Shown: positions 52,928 to 62,060, numbered from the stretch's first letter. The stretch: 64,000 nt of DNA from Pseudomonas fluorescens (GCF_001648775.1 NZ_LVEJ01000001.1:372001-436000); one strand, 5' to 3'. Numbers and translations are program-made. Notes: generated by a model not told the origin, from the sequence alone.

Positions 52928-54882
52928 TGGGCAACTCCTGGTTGAGCGGTGGTGCGCGCTGGCGCTGGGTCTGCCGGCAGCGTGAACGTACGCAGGTCGA
53001 TGGTCGGCGCGTTACTGCTGCCGCCAAGTCGATGATCAAGTACAAGCAACTTGGCTTTACTCAAGCCCTGACTGAGCTGACTGAAATATTGCTCCAGCAC
53101 GAAGGCCTGACCGGCACTGGCGTAGGCTTTCTGTTCGGCGGTGAATTTCAGGTCCGCCGCCTGCGCCGCCGCCTGGGTTTCACGCGCGTTGGCGCTGGCC
53201 TGATCGCGCGCGAGGCTGGCCTGCAACTGCGCCTGATTGCTCGCTTGCGCCGCAGCGCCCCGCTCACGCGAGATCAACGCCTGCGCGCCGATCTGCGCCG
53301 CTTGCACACTGTGATAGGCATTGGCGGCACCGGCCGGCGGATGAATCGCCTCGACCACGGTCGCGAGAATCTCGACACCACTGTCGAGTTTTTGCAGATC
53401 GGCTTGGACTGCGCGACCGATTTCCTCGCCCAGCCCGACCCGATCGGCACCGAGCAAACCGTCGAGGGTGCGCGAAGCGAAGTCGTGCACCAGAATCCGG
53501 CTGGCCGTGCTGCGAATCAGCGTGGGTACATCGGCGCTGTTGTAGGTGGCGGCCAGTGCAGCCTGATCTGTCAGGCCAATGCGATAGACGAAACGCACAT
53601 CCATATTGACGATCTGAAAGCTCTGCTGCTCGCCACGGCTACTGGCGATGACCTGCGACTTGTCGTTGACGTGGCTGGCATCCCACAGGCGATTGGCAGT
53701 GATGGGCGCCGGGCCTTCGGCAGGCTCCGGTTGCACCGCCAGCGGGTTTTCGACGCTGGTCGCCAGCTCATGTACCACACCGTTTTCAATGTTGATGACC
53801 CGTCCCAATGGCCACGGTAATCCCGTGTGCAAACCGGGGCTGAACACTTCAACCGGTTTGCCGAAACGCTCGTAGATGCCGCGACCTTGCAGAGGTATTT
53901 CATGAATACCGGTGAGTAACCAACCGAGCGCGGCGATCAGCAGCAACACCGGCAAAAACGCGCGGCGCATGTAGCTGAACGCCCAGATCTGGCGCAAATC
54001 GATGCCAAACCGGTTGTGCAATTCGTGCTGCAACGCGAGCAACGGTTGCGGTGGCCAGCGCAGCAGGTCGGCGACAAAACTGCGCGCCAGCAGGGTCGGC
54101 TCAAGCAGTTCACGGCGTGGACTGAACACCGAGAGAACAGCACGCAATAGCAGCTCGATTGCGACCAATCCCGGCAAAATACCAATCAACACCGCCAACC
54201 GGATAGGCCAAATAGCGTTGTCGCTGGCGAACAATAGACACAACGCACTGAGCAGCAAACTGGTGATTGCCACCCGCGTCAGTTGCGCCAGTACTCCGGC
54301 TTCCGGCCATTGCGCGGGATTTTCCTGCGCCAGGTGGCGCTCCAGCACCAGCAACGCAAACGCCAGCAGTAACGCCAGCACCGCACCGACGGTTGCCGAC
54401 AAACCCACGGCAGCCGGTGGTAATGCGAGGTTCCATACCTGCTCGATACTCAGCACTGCCATCAGCGCCCAAGCGCCCAGCCACAGGGTCGCAGCACCGA
54501 TCTGGCCGAGCAGATGCACACTGCGCTGACTCAAGCGATCGAGCAGCCGTTCGTACCAGCCATCTGGCGCAGTTTGCTCGTCCACCGCTTGAGAAACCGG
54601 CGCCAGCGGATTGATCACCCTTGCCCGCCACGCCGTCACCCACCAGGCCGACTGCAGTCCGCCGACCAGCACCAGCAATGCCGCGCTTTGATTGACCAAC
54701 AGCGGCAACCACAGCGATTGCGGTGCAAACAGCCCGACAAAAAATGCCAGCACCCAACCCGCACCGGCGAGACTGCCAAGGCCAATGGCCCAGCGTCGTA
54801 ATCGCCGCCCTTGCGCTGCCGCTTGTTGAAAGCGCGGCAATCCGCTCACTTGCGTGCCATCAACCTCCAGATCGACTTGCAT
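52924..54882 (-). CDS. Polytopic SPFH/HflK-like membrane protein (operon leader)
   Basis: 652 residues. An unusual N-terminal half has about six hydrophobic helices (for example GLGSLAGAGWVLAFFVGLF, LLVNQSAALLVLVGGLQ, TLWLGAWALMAVLSI, VGAVLALLLAFALLVL, LLSALCLLFAS, AVLIGILPGLVAIELLL) and a seventh near residue 310 (FLPVLLLIAALGWLLTGI). Then comes an SPFH domain (IYERFGKPVEVFSPGLHTGLPWPLG, MDVRFVYRIG) and a coiled coil. Standard HflK has one helix, so the fused multi-helix part is distinctive and may form a pore or docking platform. A Zur-box-like palindrome is 34 bp upstream of the start codon. Confidence 0.88.
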   Translation of the reverse strand: MQVDLEVDGTQVSGLPRFQQAAAQGRRLRRWAIGLGSLAGAGWVLAFFVGLFAPQSLWLPLLVNQSAALLVLVGGLQSAWWVTAWRARVINPLAPVSQAVDEQTAPDGWYERLLDRLSQRSVHLLGQIGAATLWLGAWALMAVLSIEQVWNLALPPAAVGLSATVGAVLALLLAFALLVLERHLAQENPAQWPEAGVLAQLTRVAITSLLLSALCLLFASDNAIWPIRLAVLIGILPGLVAIELLLRAVLSVFSPRRELLEPTLLARSFVADLLRWPPQPLLALQHELHNRFGIDLRQIWAFSYMRRAFLPVLLLIAALGWLLTGIHEIPLQGRGIYERFGKPVEVFSPGLHTGLPWPLGRVINIENGVVHELATSVENPLAVQPEPAEGPAPITANRLWDASHVNDKSQVIASSRGEQQSFQIVNMDVRFVYRIGLTDQAALAATYNSADVPTLIRSTASRILVHDFASRTLDGLLGADRVGLGEEIGRAVQADLQKLDSGVEILATVVEAIHPPAGAANAYHSVQAAQIGAQALISRERGAAAQASNQAQLQASLARDQASANARETQAAAQAADLKFTAEQKAYASAGQAFVLEQYFSQLSQGLSKAKLLVLDHRLGGSSNAPTIDLRTFTLPADPAPARTTAQPGVAH

Positions 54883-54915
54883 ATCACCCCAAAATCTTCG
54901 GCTCGCTGTTCATAT

Positions 54916-54930
54916 CGTTACGATATAACG
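54916..54930. promoter_or_regulatory. Zur-box-like palindrome upstream of the SPFH-ATPase operon
   Basis: CGTTACGATATAACG; the core GTTACGATATAAC fits the Zur pattern GTTAYnnTRTAAC with two half-site differences from perfect symmetry. Its distance to the start codon resembles that of the other two boxes in the window. Confidence 0.75.
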
Positions 54931-55018
54931 AAAAGCGTGAAATATTCGTACACAATTACGCTTATCTAAAGATGCCCAACCTGTCGCTTGCCTGAAGCCT
55001 TGACCGAAATGTCCGTAA

Positions 55019-55041
55019 ACGCACATATTACGTGCGTAATT
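55019..55041. promoter_or_regulatory. Inverted repeats in the lpd upstream region
   Basis: ACGCAC-N7-GTGCGT (55019-55037) with an overlapping TTACG-TG-CGTAA (55028-55039). In addition GCGTAATT at 55034 is the inverse of AATTACGC at 54954. Possible operator(s) for lpd or the divergent SPFH operon; no regulator assigned. Confidence 0.35.
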
Positions 55042-55092
55042 TTATCCGAGAACTACTTTTAGCGATCGCATCCATCAATCTGGAGTAAGCGC

Positions 55093-56493
55093 ATGAGCAA
55101 CTATGACGTGGTGATTCTGGGCGGCGGCCCGGGTGGTTATAACGCGGCGATCCGCGCCGGGCAGTTGGGCCTAAAGGCGGCGTGTGTCGAAGGTCGCGCA
55201 ACCCTCGGTGGCACTTGCCTGAACGTCGGTTGCATGCCCTCCAAAGCGTTGCTGCATGCCTCGGAGTTGTACGATGCGGCGATGGGTGCGGAGTTCGCCA
55301 ACCTCGGTATCGAAGTCAAACCGACGTTGAACCTCGCGCAAATGATGAAGCAGAAAGATGAAAGCGTGGCAGGCCTGACGAAGGGCATCGAATTTCTCTT
55401 TCGCAAAAACAAGGTCGACTGGATCAAGGGCTGGGGCCACATCGATGGCCCGGGCAAGGTCACGGTAACCGGCGATCAGGGCAGCAAGGTCGAGCTGACC
55501 GCCAAGGACATCATCATCGCCACCGGCTCCGAGCCCACTCCCCTGCCGGGTGTCGAGATCGACAATAAACGCATTCTGGATTCCACCGGCGCGCTGTCGC
55601 TGAGCGAAGTGCCCAAGCACCTGGTGGTGATCGGTGCCGGTGTCATCGGCCTCGAACTCGGCTCGGTGTGGCGGCGTCTGGGCGCGCAGGTCACCGTGGT
55701 CGAATACCTCGACCGCATTTGCCCCGGCGTCGATGGCGAAGCGGGCAAAACCTTGCAGCGCTCGCTGAGCAAACAGGGCATCGCCTTCAAACTCAGTTCG
55801 AAAGTCACCAGCGCGACCTCTTCCGCCAGCGGTGTGCAGCTCAGCGTCGAGCCCGCCGCGGGTGGCACCGCCGAGTTACTGGAAGCCGATTACGTGCTGG
55901 TGGCCATCGGTCGCCGCCCGTACACCGAAGGCCTGGGTCTGCAGAACGTTGGCCTGAGCACCGACAAGCGCGGCATGCTCGCCAACAAACAGCATCGCAC
56001 CGAGGCCGCCGGGGTCTGGGTCATCGGCGACGTGACGTCCGGCCCGATGCTCGCGCACAAGGCCGAAGACGAAGCGATGGCCTGTGTCGAGCAGATCCAT
56101 GGCAAGGCTGGTGAGGTCAATTACGACCTGATCCCCAACGTGATCTACACCAAACCGGAGCTGGCCAGCGTCGGCAAGACCGAAGAGCAGCTCAAGGCTG
56201 AAGGGCGCGCCTACAAGGTCGGCAAGTTTCCGTTCACCGCCAACAGCCGGGCGAAGATCAACCATGAAACCGAGGGTTTCGCCAAAGTCATCGCTGACGA
56301 ACGCACGGATGAAGTGCTCGGTGTGCATCTTGTCGGCCCGAGCGTCAGTGAAATGATTGGCGAATTTTGTGTGGCGATGGAGTTCAGCGCGTCGGCCGAG
56401 GACATTGCGTTGACCTGTCATCCGCATCCGACGCGCTCCGAGGCGTTGCGCCAGGCAGCGATGAATGTCGAGGGGATGGCCACGCAGATGTAG
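55093..56493 (+). CDS. lpdA: Dihydrolipoyl dehydrogenase
   Basis: 466 residues. The FAD-binding GGGPGGYNAAIRAGQLG, the redox disulfide GGTCLNVGCMPSK (Cys 42 and 47), the NAD region VVIGAGVIGLELGSVWRRLG, VWVIGDVTSGPMLAHKAEDE and the C-terminal active-site CHPHPTRSEAL are all present. It reoxidises dihydrolipoamide of 2-oxoacid dehydrogenase or glycine-cleavage complexes. No E1/E2 genes are adjacent, so this is a stand-alone paralogue, resembling Pseudomonas Lpd3. The ribosome site is GGAGTAAGC. Confidence 0.93.
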   Translation: MSNYDVVILGGGPGGYNAAIRAGQLGLKAACVEGRATLGGTCLNVGCMPSKALLHASELYDAAMGAEFANLGIEVKPTLNLAQMMKQKDESVAGLTKGIEFLFRKNKVDWIKGWGHIDGPGKVTVTGDQGSKVELTAKDIIIATGSEPTPLPGVEIDNKRILDSTGALSLSEVPKHLVVIGAGVIGLELGSVWRRLGAQVTVVEYLDRICPGVDGEAGKTLQRSLSKQGIAFKLSSKVTSATSSASGVQLSVEPAAGGTAELLEADYVLVAIGRRPYTEGLGLQNVGLSTDKRGMLANKQHRTEAAGVWVIGDVTSGPMLAHKAEDEAMACVEQIHGKAGEVNYDLIPNVIYTKPELASVGKTEEQLKAEGRAYKVGKFPFTANSRAKINHETEGFAKVIADERTDEVLGVHLVGPSVSEMIGEFCVAMEFSASAEDIALTCHPHPTRSEALRQAAMNVEGMATQM

Positions 56494-56524
56494 GGACGCA
56501 AATGTTTATTGGCTGAGCTGCCGC

Positions 56525-56608
56525 CTTCGCGAGCAGGCTCGCTCCCACAATGACCGCGCTCTTTCAGGAATGTGACGATCGAATGTGGGAGCGAGCCTGC
56601 TCGCGAAG
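56525..56608. repeat. REP pair
   Basis: CTTCGCGAGCAGGCTCGCTC at 56525 and its inverse ending at 56608 between the convergent lpd and Lrp genes. Confidence 0.9.
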
Positions 56609-56621
56609 GGCCCGCCTCGGT

Positions 56622-57095
56622 CTACAGCGGAAGATGCCCCAGCGGCAAAGCGCCCGGGGTCTTCACCGTATGAATCGCAAAGTTGCTGCGAATGTCACTC
56701 ACCCCCGGCAACTTCAACAGGCAGCCGCTGAGAAAGCGGTCATACGCGCGCAGATCCGGCACCACCACTTGCAGCAGAAAATCCGATTCACCCGACACCA
56801 GAAACGCTGAAATCACTTCCGGCAACGCGGTCACGGCTTTGTAGAATGCTTCGGCCTGCTCATCGTTATGCCGCTCGACCTTGACCCCGACAAACACCGT
56901 CAGCCCCAACCCGACTTCGTCACGGTCCAGATTGGCCTGATAGCCGCGAATCACTCCGGCCTCCTCAAGCATGCGCACTCGGCGTAAACATGGCGACGCC
57001 GACAGGCCGATCTCGTCTGCCAACTCGACGTTGCTCAGGCGTCCGTTGCGTTGCAGGGCAGCGAGAATTTTGCGGTCGAATGCATCGAGTTTCAT
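56622..57095 (-). CDS. Lrp/AsnC-family transcriptional regulator
   Basis: 157 residues. The HTH (LDAFDRKILAALQRNGRLSNVELADEIGLSASPCLRRVRMLEE) and the RAM effector domain (VFVGVKVERH, AFLVSGESDFLLQVVVPDLRAYDRFL) are typical. Lrp proteins sense amino acids as octamers. It is divergent from a LysE-type exporter gene; Lrp-LysE pairs frequently form a regulator-exporter module, so amino-acid efflux control is likely. Confidence 0.93.
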   Translation of the reverse strand: MKLDAFDRKILAALQRNGRLSNVELADEIGLSASPCLRRVRMLEEAGVIRGYQANLDRDEVGLGLTVFVGVKVERHNDEQAEAFYKAVTALPEVISAFLVSGESDFLLQVVVPDLRAYDRFLSGCLLKLPGVSDIRSNFAIHTVKTPGALPLGHLPL

Positions 57096-57239
57096 CTTTG
57101 GCAGATCCTGATCGTCATGGCGCTGAAAGCCAGCAGGTTATGCCAAAGCTGCGAACTTTTGAAGCGGACTACGCAAGCACCTGCCCCACCCTTCGGCTCT
57201 AGACTTGGCTCACCGAATCGACAACGAAAGGACGGCGGC

Positions 57240-57869
57240 ATGGCGAGTCTCTGGCTATTTTTCCTGGCATTGGCAGTGGTTTATCTGCTGCCCGGTCCGG
57301 ACATGATCCTGCTCCTGCAAACCGGTGCGCGTCAGGGTCGCGGCGCGGCGTTGGCCACGGCGGTCGGCCTGGGAGTTGCTCGCGGCTGCCATGTCGCGCT
57401 GGCGGCGTTGGGTTTGGCAGCGCTGTTCAAGGCGGCGCCATGGACCTTTGAAGTGGTGCGCCTGGCGGGCGCGGCGTATCTGTTATGGATCGGCATTCAA
57501 TGCTTGCGCAGCACGCTGCTGCCGAACCTGAATGCTGGCGATATTGCCAACACTCAGGGGCAATGGCGCGAAGCGATTCGGCGCGGTTTGCTGACCAACC
57601 TGCTCAACCCCAAAGCGCTGCTGTTCTGCTCGGTGCTGTTGCCGCAATTCATCGTCAATGACGGCGCGCCGGTACTGAGCCAATTCGCCGTGCTCGGTGC
57701 GCTATTGGTCGGCGTCGGCCTGCTGTTCGACAGCGCTTATGCGCTGACCGGCGCCGCATTGGGCCGCTGGCTGCAACACAGTCCAACGGCGCAACGGGTT
57801 CAACAATGGCTGTTCGGCAGCCTGTTGATCGGCTTCGCGATACGCTTGACCTTCGTCCAGCAGGCTTAG
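57240..57869 (+). CDS. LysE-family amino-acid exporter
   Basis: 209 residues from MASLWLFFLAL, with AAAGGACG just upstream; a longer open frame extends to 57051 over the divergent Lrp gene and is rejected. Six helices are expected, with the family motifs VYLLPGPDMILLLQTGARQGR, AYLLWIGIQCLR and RGLLTNLLNPKALLFCSVLLPQF. It exports amino acids such as threonine or homoserine lactone derivatives (RhtB type). The 3' end overlaps the convergent TPR gene by 4 bp. Confidence 0.92.
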   Translation: MASLWLFFLALAVVYLLPGPDMILLLQTGARQGRGAALATAVGLGVARGCHVALAALGLAALFKAAPWTFEVVRLAGAAYLLWIGIQCLRSTLLPNLNAGDIANTQGQWREAIRRGLLTNLLNPKALLFCSVLLPQFIVNDGAPVLSQFAVLGALLVGVGLLFDSAYALTGAALGRWLQHSPTAQRVQQWLFGSLLIGFAIRLTFVQQA

Positions 57870-60004
57870 CCTTTGCGCGCCTTGCGCTGACGTCGTGAGA
57901 TCAACAGCAACGCGGCCGCCGTGACCAGCACAATGGCGCCGATTTGCACCGGCCACTTGTACGGTCGCAGCGATGAGCGCACGGCATCCGTTACCTGCGT
58001 CACGTAGCGTTTGTCGGCGTTTTCGAAGTCCGGGTACGGGCACTGATTGCCGAAATCCACCGCCCACGGTACGAACGGGCCTTCTTTGATGTAACGCTGA
58101 TACAGCGCGCTCTGATCTTCCAGGCTGCTGTTCCAGCCGGCGGCGTTACACAGCACGGCGGCAAACGCCTGACTGGTGTGCGGCAGATTGTCAGCGGCGC
58201 GCCCGGCCAGTTCGGTGGCGACGAAACGGTAGTGATAACGCTGATCCGGTTTCGCTGCACTGGCGACCTGACGTTGCACTTCGGCGTCGCTGACCAGCGG
58301 GCCGACTTTCAGCTCCGTGGTTTCCAGACTGTAGTTACCACCGAACGTGGCGTAGTCCGGAGCCATCTCGTAACCGAGAATGTCCATGCCCCACTCACGC
58401 GCCGTCCACGCGGCGTTGTAAAGCGCACTGGCACGCTTGGTCGGCCACCACGCAGCATCGGCTTTCAAGCGCTGCTCGCCGTAGAGGCGGGCCTTGTTTT
58501 GCAGGTCGGGATTGTCGAAGTAAGCCACCGCATCGGCGTAATGGCCTTCACGCAACAACCGCCGCCCGAGCAGATTGCGCAGACTGGCGGCGACCGGCAG
58601 CGGCACGTAGTTGTCACGCTGCTGCTGGGTCAGCGCGGGCGGCGCCGGCACGTTTTCATCGACGTAGCGTTTCAGTTCATCAACCGTCAGCACCCGCTCG
58701 GCCACGGTTGCGGCGTCAAACCAATAGGTGCTGTTGCTGCGATACAACTGCACGAAGGCTTGCAGATATTCGCCACGCTGCAACGCCAGAATGGCACTTT
58801 CACCTTCGACCCGGCACTTCGGCTGAACGCTTTCAAACGCCCAGTCCGGCGTGCGTCGATAGCCCCAATCCTCGTTCTGCGGAAAGGCCTGCGCGGCTTT
58901 GGAGTAGGCTTGCGCGGCGGCAGTCCTGTCGCCGTCGCGTACCGCCAGTTTCGCCCGTAGCCACCACGCCAGGCCGCCGTCCCCGGCGTTTACGAGGAAG
59001 GCCTTGGCGCCGGCATAGTCGCCCTGTTGATAGCTCATCGCGGCCAGGCGATCGGCGTTTTCGAGGCTGCCGCGCGTGCTGTTTTGCAGCAACTTGACGA
59101 GTTTTTTCTCGTTCGGCGGTTCATCGCCATACGACCAGCCCTCGCGACTGACCAGCGATGCCGTAACCAGTTGCTGCACCGCTTTATGCTGGAACAACTC
59201 AGCCAGTTCGGCCTCGGGCAATTCGGCCAGTTCATTCATCAATTGCTTGAGCGAGGTGTACCCCACGCCAGAGCCGTGCAGGTTTTGCGCTTCATACAAT
59301 TCGATGGCGCCGCTCCAGTTGCCAGCCGTGCGCAGCACCCGCGCCTCTTCACCGAGGCTGGCAACCCCCAACTCCAGCGGATCGCTGAGACCGTCGATGC
59401 TCATCTGCCGGACCTGACGGAACGCCGCCAGCGATTGCTCCAGCGCTTCCACCGCATCGCCGCTCTCACTGCTGATGGCAAACCAGGTGCGCCCCAGCGA
59501 GTAGGCGGCCCACGTACTGCGCAACGGACGCTGATCCACCGGCAATGCCAGCAGTTTGTCGAAATACTCGACGGCGAGTTGATGATCGCCCGTGGCAAAC
59601 GCCACCGCACCGGCCACGTACAAACGGATTTCCGCCGGCAGGCTGGCGCCCTGCGCCTCGGCCTGGCGCGCATCTGTCAGGCCGCGCAGTTGTTTGACCA
59701 ACGCTTGCTGCTCGGCACTCAGGCCGGCCTGTTCGGCGATTTCCCGAGACTCGGCGGCGGCGTTTTCCTCGCCGTACACGTCGTTCGGATTGTGTGTCGC
59801 GGCGGTGACGTTCTTCAGCCCGGCGATGGTTTTGCCGAGGCGACTGAGTTCGAAGTGGAAGTTGCCTTCAGGCAGATCCGCCAGGCTCTGCCCGCGATTG
59901 TCGAGCAGGCGCATCGGGAAATCCGGCCCGCAGGCCAGCGCCGACCCCAGCGGCAAGCAGAGGCTCAGGCAGAGCAGATGGCGGGGCCAGTTACGGGTCA
60001 ACAT
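57866..60004 (-). CDS. Periplasmic TPR-like repeat protein with C-terminal membrane anchor
   Basis: 712 residues from the ATG that follows a near-perfect AAGGAGGT; an open extension to 60154 lies over the upstream gene. A signal peptide (LLCLSLCLPLGSALA) is followed by CGPDFPMRLLDNRG, several TPR-like helical repeats (GDHQLAVEYFDKLLALP, DAVEALEQSLAAF, GDYAGAKAFLVNAG, EGHYADAVAYF) and a C-terminal helix plus basic end (IGAIVLVTAAALLLISRRQRKARKG). Function is unknown. It is coupled to the DUF3142 gene, which overlaps it by 14 bp. Confidence 0.8.
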   Translation of the reverse strand: MLTRNWPRHLLCLSLCLPLGSALACGPDFPMRLLDNRGQSLADLPEGNFHFELSRLGKTIAGLKNVTAATHNPNDVYGEENAAAESREIAEQAGLSAEQQALVKQLRGLTDARQAEAQGASLPAEIRLYVAGAVAFATGDHQLAVEYFDKLLALPVDQRPLRSTWAAYSLGRTWFAISSESGDAVEALEQSLAAFRQVRQMSIDGLSDPLELGVASLGEEARVLRTAGNWSGAIELYEAQNLHGSGVGYTSLKQLMNELAELPEAELAELFQHKAVQQLVTASLVSREGWSYGDEPPNEKKLVKLLQNSTRGSLENADRLAAMSYQQGDYAGAKAFLVNAGDGGLAWWLRAKLAVRDGDRTAAAQAYSKAAQAFPQNEDWGYRRTPDWAFESVQPKCRVEGESAILALQRGEYLQAFVQLYRSNSTYWFDAATVAERVLTVDELKRYVDENVPAPPALTQQQRDNYVPLPVAASLRNLLGRRLLREGHYADAVAYFDNPDLQNKARLYGEQRLKADAAWWPTKRASALYNAAWTAREWGMDILGYEMAPDYATFGGNYSLETTELKVGPLVSDAEVQRQVASAAKPDQRYHYRFVATELAGRAADNLPHTSQAFAAVLCNAAGWNSSLEDQSALYQRYIKEGPFVPWAVDFGNQCPYPDFENADKRYVTQVTDAVRSSLRPYKWPVQIGAIVLVTAAALLLISRRQRKARKG

Positions 60005-61175
60005 GCGAACCTCCTTGATCAATATGTGCGCAACGTGCCCAACCGATGGCGCGTTGTCCGCCCGCCGGCAATCGGCCGTCGCGCAGGCGGGTGAAGGTAA
60101 GCAGATCCGGGCTTTGTTGCAATGAGTAACCGGCGAGCGCATCAGCGCCTTCACAGCCCTGCGCCTTGAGGGTGATCCGCGCGGGCCAGGCGCTGTCGAG
60201 ATTGCCGGGGTTGTCGAGTTTGATGTCGGAGAGACCGTCGTGTTCGCTCAACGTCACGCCGAGCCGACGATTGAGTTGATCGCCACGGGCGACGGCGCGC
60301 AGGGTGGTCAGGCTCCAGGCGCGGCGATCATTGACCAGCGGCAAGCGAAACCAGATCAACCCGGCCAGATGCGCCGGCGGCTGTTCGCGCAACGCTTGAG
60401 CGAGTTGGCTGAGTTGCAGCGGATCGGCGAGCAATTCCCGCCGCTGGCCGCCCCGCTCCAATTGCACTTCGCTTTCCACCACCGGCGCCCCGCCGTCATC
60501 CGGCAACAGCGCCACACCATAGGCCGGCAGCGCCAGATAGAACGGCTTGTCGGTGATCCGGGCCCAGGCCTTGGCCCACGTAAGCGCCTGCTCAGGATCA
60601 AACAGACCGCGGCGTGGATCGCTGACGGCATGCACTTGCAGCACGCTGCTGTCGACGCTTTGCAGGAGTTCGGGCAATTGCGCACTGTCGAGCCAGGCTG
60701 GCAGCGCCGTGATGCTCAGCGGTAGCGCGCTCGGCAATGCCGAGCGCAAATGGTTGAGGAATTGCGCGTACGCCGGCAAGCGCGCATTACCCGCGTCGTG
60801 ATCGATCTCAACGCCACTCAGCGTCAGACCTTGCGCCTGCCAATCGGCCAGTACCTGAAGAATCTGCGCGGTGACTTGCTGCTGATCCAGCGCCTTGAGC
60901 TGCCCGTCGAGACGAATCACCGCAATCAACGGACGACCATCGGCTTTCAATAATTGCGCATCGATCCGCGCCCTGCTCCATCCGGCATTGGGAAAGGCTT
61001 GCAGGGCGAGCACGCGGAGCGTCGAGAAGTCAGGACGACTGTCACGCAACGCTGCCGCATGGGCCGGCGTCCATTGGCGTTGCCAGATGTAGAGTTGTTG
61101 GTCGAGCGGTGGCGCGTCCTGCTGCTTGCAAGCAGAAAGCACCATCAACGCAAACAGACCGACGAGAAACCGCAT
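59991..61175 (-). CDS. DUF3142 lipoprotein
   Basis: 394 residues from MRFLVGLFALMVLSACKQQ, a lipoprotein signal with lipobox LSAC. The body fits DUF3142, a TIM-barrel-like domain: LYIWQRQWTPAHAAAL, LIAVIRLDGQL, LTLSGVEIDHDAGNARLPAYA, PLSITALPAWLDS, PFYLALPAYG and the ending GWARCAHIDQGG. It resembles glycoside-hydrolase-type barrels but has no assigned activity. Forms a two-gene unit with the TPR-like protein, suggesting a shared envelope function. Confidence 0.82.
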   Translation of the reverse strand: MRFLVGLFALMVLSACKQQDAPPLDQQLYIWQRQWTPAHAAALRDSRPDFSTLRVLALQAFPNAGWSRARIDAQLLKADGRPLIAVIRLDGQLKALDQQQVTAQILQVLADWQAQGLTLSGVEIDHDAGNARLPAYAQFLNHLRSALPSALPLSITALPAWLDSAQLPELLQSVDSSVLQVHAVSDPRRGLFDPEQALTWAKAWARITDKPFYLALPAYGVALLPDDGGAPVVESEVQLERGGQRRELLADPLQLSQLAQALREQPPAHLAGLIWFRLPLVNDRRAWSLTTLRAVARGDQLNRRLGVTLSEHDGLSDIKLDNPGNLDSAWPARITLKAQGCEGADALAGYSLQQSPDLLTFTRLRDGRLPAGGQRAIGWARCAHIDQGGSHVDP

Positions 61176-61235
61176 ACTTTGCACACCCCTGAAACCACAA
61201 GGCAGCAAGGTTACACAAAACCTTGTGGCAGAAGA

Positions 61236-62060
61236 TCAGGGTTTGCGGGCGATGATCACCTGACTTTTCGCGACCACTGCATCCAGGGCTTTTTTGATCT
61301 GCGCGCCGCGCGGCGAATCGAGCACCGCCTGCCAGGTGTCGGCCCAGCGATTGAGCAGCGGATGGTCAGGGTCGCTGAACTCGACCTTGGCCTCCCAGAA
61401 CAACAGCATCCACATCGACCAGTAAAACCCGTACTGACTGTGGCTGATGATCTCCAGCCCGGCGTCACTGACCATCGCCTTGAACTGATCCTCGCTGATG
61501 ATGCGAATGTGGTTGGGCTTCTGGAAGTACTCCGGTGCGGCGATGTCTTTTTGCAGGTCTTCGGAGCTCGGGTGCGGCACGCTCAACAGGTACAGTGCGC
61601 CCGGCTTGCCGACGCGCACCAGTTCGGCGAGAAACTGCGCGGGATCGTCAACGTGTTCGATGACTTCGGTCGAGACCACCCGCGTCGCGGTGGCATCGGC
61701 GATCGGCAGTGGGTTGCAATCAGTGACGTGGCATTCGATTTCGCGCGCCGGGGTATCACCCAGACGTTGACGGGTGGCCTCAACCTTGGCGCCGTCAATG
61801 TCGGCAATGATGATCTTCGCACCGCGCATGCCACAAAAATGTACGTTGCCGCCATCACCACAGCCAACGTCGAGCAGGGTGTCATCGGCGCTGACCGCAA
61901 ACCCGGTGAACAGCTCACCGGTTTCCTGATTGAACCAGCCGCTGAGCATCGCATCGTGCAGACCGAGCATGTACGGATCGGTTTTTTCCTCGGCCGCAGC
62001 AACGGGCTGCTCAATCGGTGCAGGCGTCGCCGCCGTGAGTTTCTTCAAAAGGCTCAGCAT
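61236..62060 (-). CDS. SAM-dependent class I methyltransferase
   Basis: 274 residues. The SAM motif I is LLDVGCGDGGNVHFCG, motif II IIIADIDG, and post-I TEVIEHVDDPAQFLAELVRVGKPG, all typical of class I methyltransferases. It follows two glycosyltransferase genes on the same strand, so it may methylate a sugar of the surface polysaccharide, a common chain-capping step. GGAG lies 8 bases before the ATG. A short frame bridges the gap to the glycosyltransferase gene. Confidence 0.88.
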   Translation of the reverse strand: MLSLLKKLTAATPAPIEQPVAAAEEKTDPYMLGLHDAMLSGWFNQETGELFTGFAVSADDTLLDVGCGDGGNVHFCGMRGAKIIIADIDGAKVEATRQRLGDTPAREIECHVTDCNPLPIADATATRVVSTEVIEHVDDPAQFLAELVRVGKPGALYLLSVPHPSSEDLQKDIAAPEYFQKPNHIRIISEDQFKAMVSDAGLEIISHSQYGFYWSMWMLLFWEAKVEFSDPDHPLLNRWADTWQAVLDSPRGAQIKKALDAVVAKSQVIIARKP

